Of a DNA stretch of 64,000 nt, positions 18,710-25,920 are shown piece after piece; within the stretch, counting starts at the first letter, position 1; the number at the start of each line of letters is the position of its first letter. Where the stretch lies: assembly GCF_018304825.1 (NCBI RefSeq), contig NZ_CP072648.1:1781501-1845500 (forward strand), written 5' to 3'. A model generated the notes under the pieces. It searched no databases. It saw only the letters and a list, made by a program, of their open reading frames with translations, and was not told the DNA's origin. The stretch is from Chloracidobacterium validum (GTDB lineage Bacteria > Acidobacteriota > Blastocatellia > Chloracidobacteriales > Chloracidobacteriaceae). A program made the translations under genes and the position numbers.

Positions 18710-19078
18710 ATGCCCTTTCCCATCAACATCCAAGTCGAAAACCCGATCAACGATCCCCTGCAAATTGAAAACTGCACGGCCGAAGTTGCCGACAATGGCG
18801 ACATCCTCATCAGCGGTGAAGTCATTCACACCGGCCAGGATGGTGTGCGTCGCTACAATCCATCGCTGCTGTTTACGGTCGTGGACAAGCATAACGTCCC
18901 AATCGGCAGCAGCCGAACCATGGCCGGCGGGGAGTTTCTAGTACCCGGACAACGGGCTTACTTCACGGGCAAGGTGCCAGGCATGGGTCAGTCGGCCCGA
19001 TTTGGCAAGGTCGTCATCAGCGCCATTCCCAACAGCGGCTTCCGGGAAAACAAAAAGCGTGGGCGGGCGGCTGGCTGA
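18710..19078 (+). CDS. Conserved-looking hypothetical protein
   Basis: About 122 residues, not recognised. No signal peptide or membrane helix. The sequence is predicted beta-rich (IQVENPINDPLQIENCTAEVADNGDILISGEV, LLFTVVDKHNVPIG, RAYFTGKVPG) and ends in a very basic tail (RENKKRGRAAG). The pattern of short strands and a FTVVDxxxxPIGS segment recalls FxLYD-like or C2-like immunoglobulin folds of unknown function. The ATG at 18710 has GCGAGG just upstream; a GTG two codons earlier is an alternative. It lies 246 bp before bchI on the same strand, but nothing in the sequence ties it to pigment synthesis. Confidence 0.65.
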   Translation: MPFPINIQVENPINDPLQIENCTAEVADNGDILISGEVIHTGQDGVRRYNPSLLFTVVDKHNVPIGSSRTMAGGEFLVPGQRAYFTGKVPGMGQSARFGKVVISAIPNSGFRENKKRGRAAG

Positions 19079-19097
19079 GAGCGCCACTGAAAAATCA

Positions 19098-19129
19098 TTC
19101 ACTTGCGGAACGTTTCACTTGCAGAACGT
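19098..19129. repeat. Tandem 16-bp direct repeat upstream of bchI
   Basis: Two abutting copies of TTCACTTGC(G/A)GAACGT (19098-19113 and 19114-19129) differ at one base. They lie in the 246-bp gap ahead of bchI, about 195 bp before its start. Tandem same-orientation copies on about one and a half helical turns are a common operator layout, so a regulator site is possible. Confidence 0.45.
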
Positions 19130-19324
19130 TCAGATGCGCTCTCGGAGTTCCCCTGGGCAACCACGGAGCCAGTGCGGCCTGGCGGGGCAATGACCGACGC
19201 TCAAGCCGCCACCTGTTCGTCGTTGATTCCGGCCAGTCGCGCTTGGTGACTCGCTTTTGAGCTGGCTTTCAAGGTATGTTCAGAGCAGTAACCCTCGAAT
19301 CCACGACGACTTGATACGTTTTCG

Positions 19325-20485
19325 ATGCCTTCCTCATCCACATCGGCGGCGCGTGTTGGCGCGGCGCAAGTCACACCACCCAAGTCAACCGCGGTACGTA
19401 AATCCAAAAAAGTAGCCACCACGACCGGCGCATCGCCCCAAACCATCGCGGATGCCCAGCCGGTGTTTCCCTTCACGGCCATTCTGGGCCAGGAAGAAAT
19501 GAAACGGGCGCTCCTGCTCAACGCCGTCAACCCCAACATTCGCGGCATTCTGGTGCTCGGCCACCGTGGCACGGCGAAGTCCACTTCGATTCGCGCCCTG
19601 GCCGACGTTCTGCCGCCGATTACATTCGTTGCCGAATGTCCCTACCGCTGTCCGCCAGAAAAGCCGGCCGGGCTGTGCGATACCTGCGCCAACGCCAAAC
19701 CACGGGCGAAGCTGCCCACTCTAGTTGGTCGCGTCCCGGTCGTTGATCTGCCACTCGGCGCGACCGAAGATCGGCTCTGTGGCACGCTCGACATCGAACG
19801 CGCTCTGAGCCAGGGCCAGAAAGCCTTTGAGCCGGGGCTGCTGGCCAAGGCCAATCGCGGCTTTCTCTACATTGACGAAGTCAACTTGCTGGAAGACCAC
19901 CTAGTGGATGTCCTGCTTGATTCGGCCGCCGGCGGCATCAACATCGTTGAACGGGAAGGCATCTCGATTGCCCACCCGGCCAAGTTCACGCTCATTGGGT
20001 CGGGTAACCCCGAAGAAGGCGAACTGCGCCCGCAGTTGCTCGACCGGTTTGGACTGATGGCCGAGATTCGGACGATTACTGACATTGACACCCGCATTGA
20101 CATCGTCAAACGGCGACTGGCCTTTGAACGCGATCCGGTCGGCTTTCGCGCCGCCTACGAGCCAGCGCAAACCGAACTGCGCACCCGCTTGGTCAACGCC
20201 CGTGACCGGCTGGATGCGATTGATGTCCCTGACAACATCCTGCGCTTCATTGCCAAGCTCTGCGTGGCGCTCGAGGTGGACGGCCACCGGGGCGAAATCA
20301 CCCTGCTCAACGCGGCTTTGGCCAATGCCGCCTTTGAGGGGCGGGAAAGCGTCACCCGCGACGACATAAGCGCCGTGGCGACGCTTTCCCTCCGCCACCG
20401 GCTGCGCAAAGACCCACTTGACCGGACTGACGGCGGTGAAAAGATTCGCTGGGCGCTGGAAAAGCTCGATAAAGACGTTAGCTAG
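19325..20485 (+). CDS. bchI: Magnesium chelatase ATPase subunit I (BchI)
   Basis: AAA+ subunit of the Mg-chelatase that inserts Mg2+ into protoporphyrin IX, the first committed step of (bacterio)chlorophyll synthesis, acting with BchD and BchH. Visible motifs: Walker A GHRGTAKST (residues 79-87), the Cys-containing insert ECPYRCPPEKP ... LCDTCANAK, LPLGATEDRLCGTLD, Walker B GFLYIDEVNLLEDHLVD, sensor LIGSGNPEEGELRPQLLDRFG. At 386 residues it is ~40 longer than usual because of a Ser/Thr/Lys-rich N-terminal extension; no clear ribosome-binding site precedes the ATG, so the start could be further in. bchD and bchH are not in the window. An acid phosphatase gene follows after 15 bp. Confidence 0.96.
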   Translation: MPSSSTSAARVGAAQVTPPKSTAVRKSKKVATTTGASPQTIADAQPVFPFTAILGQEEMKRALLLNAVNPNIRGILVLGHRGTAKSTSIRALADVLPPITFVAECPYRCPPEKPAGLCDTCANAKPRAKLPTLVGRVPVVDLPLGATEDRLCGTLDIERALSQGQKAFEPGLLAKANRGFLYIDEVNLLEDHLVDVLLDSAAGGINIVEREGISIAHPAKFTLIGSGNPEEGELRPQLLDRFGLMAEIRTITDIDTRIDIVKRRLAFERDPVGFRAAYEPAQTELRTRLVNARDRLDAIDVPDNILRFIAKLCVALEVDGHRGEITLLNAALANAAFEGRESVTRDDISAVATLSLRHRLRKDPLDRTDGGEKIRWALEKLDKDVS

Positions 20486-20500
20486 AGGGAAGCCGGTCAC

Positions 20501-21355
20501 ATGTCACACGTTGGTCAAAACGCTCGGATGGTGGCTGTCCTGGCTGCCGGGTTGCTGCTGGGGCTTGGGCTAGGCTCAACTGGGACGACGGCCCTTGGTC
20601 AGCGCGAGATGCCACCGCGGGTCAATCCCCAGGAACGCACCCTGGATGCCAACCTGTTTGTGCAAACGTCGGCGGAATACGTCGCCTGTTGCCTTCAGAC
20701 CTACGCCTGGGCGACCGAGCGACTGCGCCAGCGCCTAGCCGCGATGCCCCCCTCTGACCAACCACCGGCCGTTATCATGGACTTGGACGAAACCGTTCTG
20801 GACAATGCCGGGTTTCAGTCCTTTCTCGACCGCGAAAGCAAAGGCTATGAGCAAGCCACCTGGGAACGTTGGGAGCGCGAGTTTCCGACCGAGGTGGGGC
20901 TGGTGCCCGGCGCAAAGGCCTTTATCACGGAGGCGGAACGGGCCGGCGTCACGGTCGTCTATATCTCGAACCGGACTGACCGGGACGCCACAATGGCTGC
21001 CCTGCGGCGCAACGGACTATCGGTTGATGGCATGGCCGACCGGCTCCTGCTGCGCGCGGACACGTCCGACAAGACGGGCCGCCGGAAAATCGTCGAAGAT
21101 CGGTACCGGGTTTTGCTTTACGTGGGCGACAACCTGCGGGATTTTTCGGAAGTCTTCGTCACGCCCAAGCTCCAGCCCGATGCGTCTGACGCCGAGCGCC
21201 TGACAGCGCTCGCCGCCCGGCGCGCTGCCGTTGAGCAACGGGCCTATCGGTTCGGCACGGATTGGTTTCTCTTGCCCAATCCGGTCTATGGGGAATGGCA
21301 AACACCGCTTGGGAAGGAACCGCGCCGTTTTCTACGTCCGACACAGATGAAGTAG
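20501..21355 (+). CDS. HAD-superfamily acid phosphatase (class B / lipoprotein e(P4)-like), exported
   Basis: Predicted secreted phosphomonoesterase or 5'-nucleotidase. The N-terminus has a hydrophobic signal (MVAVLAAGLLLGLGLG). The HAD motif I is AVIMDLDETVLDN (nucleophile Asp in DLDET), followed by the family segment TWERWEREF, motif II region VVYISNRTDRD, and motif III/IV LLYVGDNLRDFSEVF. No Cys is present at the expected lipobox, unlike e(P4), so it is probably soluble in the periplasm. The start lies 15 bp after bchI with GAGGGA upstream, so the two genes are likely cotranscribed; a functional link to chlorophyll synthesis is not evident. Confidence 0.92.
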   Translation: MSHVGQNARMVAVLAAGLLLGLGLGSTGTTALGQREMPPRVNPQERTLDANLFVQTSAEYVACCLQTYAWATERLRQRLAAMPPSDQPPAVIMDLDETVLDNAGFQSFLDRESKGYEQATWERWEREFPTEVGLVPGAKAFITEAERAGVTVVYISNRTDRDATMAALRRNGLSVDGMADRLLLRADTSDKTGRRKIVEDRYRVLLYVGDNLRDFSEVFVTPKLQPDASDAERLTALAARRAAVEQRAYRFGTDWFLLPNPVYGEWQTPLGKEPRRFLRPTQMK

Positions 21356-21375
21356 CCTTCCCAAAACGGTTCCCC

Positions 21376-23541
21376 TTATGTTACCGCCTCTGTTGCCGGA
21401 AACAGCCGAACCGGCACGCCACTCAGTGCCGCATTGCCGCTAGCTTCATCCACCAGTTGTTCGTCAGTGACATCGTTGATGCTGACGCCGGGATAGCGCC
21501 GCGCAACGTCAAGCTGGACACCCGGACGATCATGCCCCCACCCATGCGGCAAGCTCACCACACCGGGCATGACTTCATCGGACACTTCCACCGGCGCGCG
21601 GATAGATCCGACGCGGGAGACGACATTGACCACCTGCCCGGAAACGATGCCATGGCGCTGGGCATCCTGGGGGTGAACCAGGAGCGTGCACCGCTCTTTG
21701 CCGCGCACGAGCCGTTCGCTGTTGTGCATCCAGGAGTTGTTGCTGCGAAGCTGACGGCGGCCAATGAGGAGCAGATGACCATTGAGCGGCTCCGCAAGAG
21801 CATCGTCGAGCGCAGCACGCACGCGCGTCATGTCGCGCGTCAACAGTTCCGGCGCCAGGGCGATGCGTTTGTTCTTCGTCCACAGCCTGGCCGGCAGGGC
21901 CGGTTGCAGTGGGCCGAGGTCAATCCCGTGAACGGCGGCCTTGACCTTGGCCAGGGTCAACCCATCACCAAACAAACCCGTTCCGTACGGACCAAAGCGG
22001 AAGGCCAGGTCAAGCATCCCGTCCACGCCCAGGCCCAACCGGATGCCGCGTCGAACTTGGGCCTTGAGAGCTTCAAACGGCGTCCGGCTTGCCAGGCGAG
22101 TTTCCAGTTCAAGAAAAATTTGCCAATCGTGACGGGTGTCCGCGGCCGGCGCGAAAAGTGCCGGCGAGTACTTGACCGTATTGCGGACAGACAGGTGGTG
22201 AAAAATTGCCGCATAGTTTTCGTGCTCCAGCGTTCCGGTCGGCGGCAAGATGATATGCGCATGGCGGGTCGTCTCATTGATGTAGATGTCCACCGACGCC
22301 ATGAACTCAAGCGTTTGGAGTGCGGCCTCCAACTGCTTACCGTTGGGCGTCGAAAGTACTGGGTTGCCGGCAATCGTGACGAGTGCCCGCACCTGTCCTT
22401 TACCGGGGGTGAGAATTTCCTCGGCCAGCGCGGCGACCGGCAGTTCACCGGCGAATTCCGGCAGGCCGCGTACGCGACTCTTCCAGGCCCCCAAGTGACC
22501 GGCCGTGAAGCGTTCGAGCGGGTCGAGCGCCGCCTTGGGAAACATGGCTCCGCCTTCCCGGTCCAGGTTGCCGGTGACGATGTTGAGCGCGTTGACGAGC
22601 CACTGTGCGGTCGTGCCAAACGGCTGAATGGAAAGCCCAACGCGCCCGTAGCAGACTGCCACCGGAGCAGTGGCAAAGGCGCGGGCCAGGGTTTCAATCG
22701 TCGTGGCGCTGATGCCGGTCGCCGCAGCGACCCGGGCCGGGGGAAAATCACGCACAATGGCGGCCAGGGCTTCGACGCCATCAGTAAATGCCGCCAACCG
22801 GCCAAGCCGAACCAGCCCATCGGCAAAGATAACGTGCAGCATGCCCAGCAGAAGGTAAGCGTCCGTTCCCGGCCGGATGAAAAGGTGTTGGTCGGCCAGC
22901 GCAGCCGTTTCGGTGCGGCGTGGGTCCACGACGACCAACTTGCCACCGCGCCGCCGCAGGGCTTCAAGTCGGCGCGACATGCCGGGCGCGGTCATCAAGC
23001 TTCCATTGGAAACCACTGGATTCGCGCCCATCACAAGGAAAAACTCAGTTCGGTCCACGTCTGGCACGGGCAGCAACAAGCCGTGGCCGAACATCGCATG
23101 CGCCGCGACCATGTGGGGCAACTGGTCAACCGAACTTGCCGAGTAGATGTTTCTGGTCTTGAGCGTCCGCACAAAGGATGGAAACGACAGCACCGTGCCG
23201 AAGTTGTGAACTGCCGGGTTGCCCTGATAGGTTGCCACGGCATTCAAGCCATGGCGGGACTGAATGTCGCGCAGCCGGGTGGCGATTTCATCAAATGCCG
23301 ACTCCCAGGCTATGCGCTGCCAGGCGCCGCCGGGGGTGCGCCGGACGGGGTGCCGCAGCCGGTTTGGATCGTCATGTAGGTCTTGCAACGCAACGCCCTT
23401 GGGACAGACGTATCCCCGACTGAACGGGTCCTGGCGATCACCTTCGATGCGCGTGATAGCGCCATCCTTGAGCGTGATTTCAAGCCCGCACAGGGCTTCG
23501 CAGAGGTTACAAGCTCGGTAGTGTCGTTTTTCCTGGGACAT
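21376..23541 (-). CDS. Molybdopterin-dependent oxidoreductase (formate dehydrogenase / BisC-like)
   Basis: About 721 residues, typical of the Mo/W-bisPGD family. Residues 11-46 bind a [4Fe-4S] cluster (C11, C14, C18, C46: ACNLCEALCG ... YVCPKG). Later segments: ATYQGNPAVHNFG, VMGANPVVSNGSL, VVDPRRTETA, GRVGLSIQPFG, NIVTGNLDREGG and C-terminal HPQDAQRHGIVSGQVVNVVSRVG (molydopterin dinucleotide-binding domain). No Tat signal, so it is cytoplasmic. The position before GxxxP that would carry a Ser/Cys/Sec metal ligand is not obvious (VDQLPHMVAAHAMFG), so substrate cannot be assigned. Start moved to the ATG at 23541, which has AGGTGA six bases upstream. No partner electron-transfer subunit is adjacent. 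Confidence 0.93.
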   Translation of the reverse strand: MSQEKRHYRACNLCEALCGLEITLKDGAITRIEGDRQDPFSRGYVCPKGVALQDLHDDPNRLRHPVRRTPGGAWQRIAWESAFDEIATRLRDIQSRHGLNAVATYQGNPAVHNFGTVLSFPSFVRTLKTRNIYSASSVDQLPHMVAAHAMFGHGLLLPVPDVDRTEFFLVMGANPVVSNGSLMTAPGMSRRLEALRRRGGKLVVVDPRRTETAALADQHLFIRPGTDAYLLLGMLHVIFADGLVRLGRLAAFTDGVEALAAIVRDFPPARVAAATGISATTIETLARAFATAPVAVCYGRVGLSIQPFGTTAQWLVNALNIVTGNLDREGGAMFPKAALDPLERFTAGHLGAWKSRVRGLPEFAGELPVAALAEEILTPGKGQVRALVTIAGNPVLSTPNGKQLEAALQTLEFMASVDIYINETTRHAHIILPPTGTLEHENYAAIFHHLSVRNTVKYSPALFAPAADTRHDWQIFLELETRLASRTPFEALKAQVRRGIRLGLGVDGMLDLAFRFGPYGTGLFGDGLTLAKVKAAVHGIDLGPLQPALPARLWTKNKRIALAPELLTRDMTRVRAALDDALAEPLNGHLLLIGRRQLRSNNSWMHNSERLVRGKERCTLLVHPQDAQRHGIVSGQVVNVVSRVGSIRAPVEVSDEVMPGVVSLPHGWGHDRPGVQLDVARRYPGVSINDVTDEQLVDEASGNAALSGVPVRLFPATEAVT

Positions 23542-23591
23542 GCGGCTCACCTGGCGATCTGACGCCATTCTAAGCTGGTCAAGACTACATT

Positions 23592-24464
23592 TCAGCGCGT
23601 TTCACGCCAGGGAACCGTGCTGGCCGGCGCGGTGTATGGCTGAACCTTGCGCGCCGGAAAGCCATGTGTCAGTGCCGTCTGCTCCCACTCGGCGGCCGTG
23701 CGCTCAGACAAGAGCTTCTTGATTTCGACATAGACTGGATTGCTCTCAATGGCCGGCGAGAAGGCAGACGCCCGCCAATCCTCGCGCCCAACGGCCGTGC
23801 AAAATCGTTGCCAGAGGTGCGGTTCGAGAAGGCCTAGGGCCAACTGACCGTCGAGCGTGGGATAGATCCCATAACAAACGATGCTTCCATCGAGCTTGAC
23901 CGGCGTTGGGTAGCCTAGACCACCTGCCGCTTCGGACAAATACACTTCATAGAAGCCGCCGCCTTTGCGGAGTCCATCCAGCGCCGCAATCACGGCCCAG
24001 TACGCCCCGGCCCCGTCGGCAATTTGCAAATGCTTCCAACCGTCACCAAAGCGCGGCAGAAAGCCACCGGCCGCGAGGTAGGTCAGGTCATGACCGGGCG
24101 CGTCATGAAAAACCTCATCCCGGTAGCTCGCAATTCGCACGTAGGTCAGCTTTGGGTTGATTGTCCGCAGCGCATCCGGTCCGACGCCAAGGCGCTCCAT
24201 GACGCCCGGCCGGTTGGTTTCCAACAGCACGGCCGCGTCAGACACCAACGACTTCAGGTACGCAACGCCGTCTGGTGTCTTCAGGTCGAGGGTTTCCGTT
24301 TGTTTCCCACTGGAAAGCCAGTCATACAACTGGGGTGAAAGCGCTTGGGTCATATCGCCGGCCGGCGGCAGGAGGCGCAGCACATCAAAGCCAAGGTCAG
24401 CCAGCATTCGCCCGGCCAGCGGGCCGGGCAAAAGACGGCACAAATCAAGGACTCGATTTGACAT
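23592..24464 (-). CDS. CoA-transferase family III (CaiB/BaiF), short form
   Basis: Moves CoA between carboxylic acids. The N-terminus (VLDLCRLLPGPLAGRMLADLGFDVLRL) and LYDWLSSGKQTETLDLKTPDG plus LLETNRPGVMERLGVGPDALR match family III; in typical members the catalytic Asp is in a DxTHVxxGPxxxxxLADxGAEVIK-linked segment further on, here replaced by GHDLTYLAAGG, where the Asp of GHDLTY is a candidate nucleophile. At 290 residues it is shorter than the usual 360-400, closer to alpha-methylacyl-CoA racemase-like short versions. It lies 50 bp downstream of the molybdopterin enzyme's start, so the two may be cotranscribed. Confidence 0.85.
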   Translation of the reverse strand: MSNRVLDLCRLLPGPLAGRMLADLGFDVLRLLPPAGDMTQALSPQLYDWLSSGKQTETLDLKTPDGVAYLKSLVSDAAVLLETNRPGVMERLGVGPDALRTINPKLTYVRIASYRDEVFHDAPGHDLTYLAAGGFLPRFGDGWKHLQIADGAGAYWAVIAALDGLRKGGGFYEVYLSEAAGGLGYPTPVKLDGSIVCYGIYPTLDGQLALGLLEPHLWQRFCTAVGREDWRASAFSPAIESNPVYVEIKKLLSERTAAEWEQTALTHGFPARKVQPYTAPASTVPWRETR

Positions 24465-24518
24465 TGATCACGAAATCGTCGGTGGTGAGTTTTCAAGGGA
24501 CGCCTCCTGAGCATACTC

Positions 24519-24887
24519 TTAGTGCGCGCCTGGTTGAAAGAGACGACGAGCTAGGAGCAACAATTCAGTGACCTCAAAGGGTTTTTGCAAGAAGGGTATG
24601 CCTTGAAAGAAACTCTCTCGAGAGGACTTGAGGGTTCCAGAAAGGCCCAGAACGGGCAGATTGGGGTAAATTTGGCGAATCTCTTTGACAAGCTCGACAC
24701 CATTCAGGAGCGGCATGTGCAGGTCGGTGATGACGCCCTGAATGGCTGGGAACTCCCGGAGCGCCTTTAGCGCGAGCATCCCGTTCGAAGCCGTGACGAC
24801 AGTGAAGTCGTCTTCAAACAGGTCGGTCAGTAGCTCGATGATAAGCTCCTCATCGTCAACAACAAGTAAAGTCGGCTTTTCACTCAT
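24519..24887 (-). CDS. Single-domain response regulator (receiver)
   Basis: 122 residues, only a CheY-like receiver domain. Acidic pocket DDEE near residues 12-15, phosphoacceptor Asp in VITDLHMP, Ser/Thr in LGLSGT and Lys in LQKPF are all present, so phosphorylation should work. No output domain, hence a relay protein or an allosteric partner; the gene is orphan, without a histidine kinase nearby. Start moved to the ATG at 24887 (MSEKPTLLVVDDEE), preceded by GGAAG. Expression may be controlled from the AT-rich upstream region that holds an inverted repeat at 25057-25086. Confidence 0.93.
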   Translation of the reverse strand: MSEKPTLLVVDDEELIIELLTDLFEDDFTVVTASNGMLALKALREFPAIQGVITDLHMPLLNGVELVKEIRQIYPNLPVLGLSGTLKSSRESFFQGIPFLQKPFEVTELLLLARRLFQPGAH

Positions 24888-25056
24888 GTGCTTCCATTGA
24901 TGCCTTCCAACTTCTAGATAAAACGAAGTCTTCAAGGGATACCCAGGCTAGAGACCCAGGAAGTTCAGGCGACTTGGGGGTTCGTATTTCGCTAAGAAAG
25001 TGACTTGATAGGTCGGGTAGCAAAATCCGGCAGGATGGTAAAACTCAATATGAAGA

Positions 25057-25086
25057 AAACGCAATTATTTTTCTGTTATTGCGTTT
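25057..25086. promoter_or_regulatory. AT-rich inverted repeat in the 24888-25300 intergenic stretch
   Basis: Arms AAACGCAAT (25057-25065) and ATTGCGTTT (25078-25086) are perfectly complementary around a 12-base T-rich centre. The 413-bp gap around it, between the divergent receiver gene (start 24887) and the membrane protein gene (start 25301), is noticeably AT-richer than the surroundings and holds no convincing gene. A regulator operator or hairpin in a divergent promoter region is likely; I cannot tell which. Confidence 0.4.
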
Positions 25087-25300
25087 CATACAGGTGAGAC
25101 CAGCCGAGCACCCTAGGGACTAGCTCACATCGTTGCTGGACGCACAGTCAGCGAGGCAGTATCCTCGGCATAGTGTGATTCCTGTCTGCATTCCGCCAAC
25201 TGCATTACACTTGACTGGTCATAATCAGCGCCGTAAGCAGCATCCAGGTGGGCGGCGCTTTCGATGTCCCCGAACAGTCATCCCTGGGAGGTTAGGCGTC

Positions 25301-25915
25301 ATGATGGAAATCCAGCCGTTACGGGTCAGGTCGGTTTCCTTGGCCGCGCGTTGTGAGATTTGTCATCAGGCCGATTGTTACGACCCAGCGTCCAATGTTT
25401 GTAGCCGCTGCCAAGATGTGTTGCCTTTCATCGCGCCGTCAGGAACGTTGCGTCAACCGACCTTTGACTCGCTGGAGCGCTTCTGGACGATGCTGCTGGC
25501 CGGAAGCCGTGTCGGGTTCGTCAGCAGCTTGGTCGTCGTGGCGCTCTACATCGCGTGGCGGCAGACAGGCTTTCCAGATGCGCACCCCATCCGCAACGGC
25601 ACGATGTTTGCCGAGATCGGATTTCTGGTTGGGACGTTTGCTGGCGTCCTCCGCCACGGCGGCCATGCCGAGACGCCCCGTATTGCCGCACACAACGCCA
25701 TTCTGGGGTTCATTTTTGGTGGAATTCTGACCGGCTTGCTTTATCTGCTCAAGTTTGCAGCGCCCGATCTGGACGGGGCAGATTTTCTGCGCTTTCTCGC
25801 CTTCTGTACCTTCGGCGGCCTCATTTTTGCCCTGGGCGGTGGCTTTATCGGCGCGGTGCTCAGCGTGCTGATCCCGGTTGACCACCCATTGCGCCGGCGG
25901 TCAACCCATTTCTGA
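25301..25915 (+). CDS. Zinc-ribbon membrane protein, unknown function
   Basis: About 204 residues. Near residue 18 is a putative zinc site CEICHQADCYDPASNVCSRC. Then come four hydrophobic segments: VGFVSSLVVVALYIAW, IGFLVGTFAGVL, AILGFIFGGILTGLLYLLKF and LAFCTFGGLIFALGGGFIGAVLSVLI. No family is recognised. The start at 25301 has GGGAGG nine bases upstream; upstream sequence to 25133 is open but has no coding character. It ends 5 bp before the HD-GYP gene, so the two are probably one transcript. Confidence 0.72.
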   Translation: MMEIQPLRVRSVSLAARCEICHQADCYDPASNVCSRCQDVLPFIAPSGTLRQPTFDSLERFWTMLLAGSRVGFVSSLVVVALYIAWRQTGFPDAHPIRNGTMFAEIGFLVGTFAGVLRHGGHAETPRIAAHNAILGFIFGGILTGLLYLLKFAAPDLDGADFLRFLAFCTFGGLIFALGGGFIGAVLSVLIPVDHPLRRRSTHF

Positions 25916-25920
25916 ACGAG

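Noticed and set aside
18710-19078. Reading the unknown 122-residue protein upstream of bchI as a chlorosome envelope protein.
   Set aside because: It has none of the CsmA-type helical or bacteriochlorophyll-binding features; it is beta-rich and ends in a basic tail.
21262-23379. A 705-codon open frame on the plus strand, opposite to the molybdopterin oxidoreductase gene.
   Set aside because: It lies almost fully antisense to a gene with clear motifs; its protein is Arg/His/Gly/Gln-rich with no domain, the usual shadow of GC-rich coding DNA.
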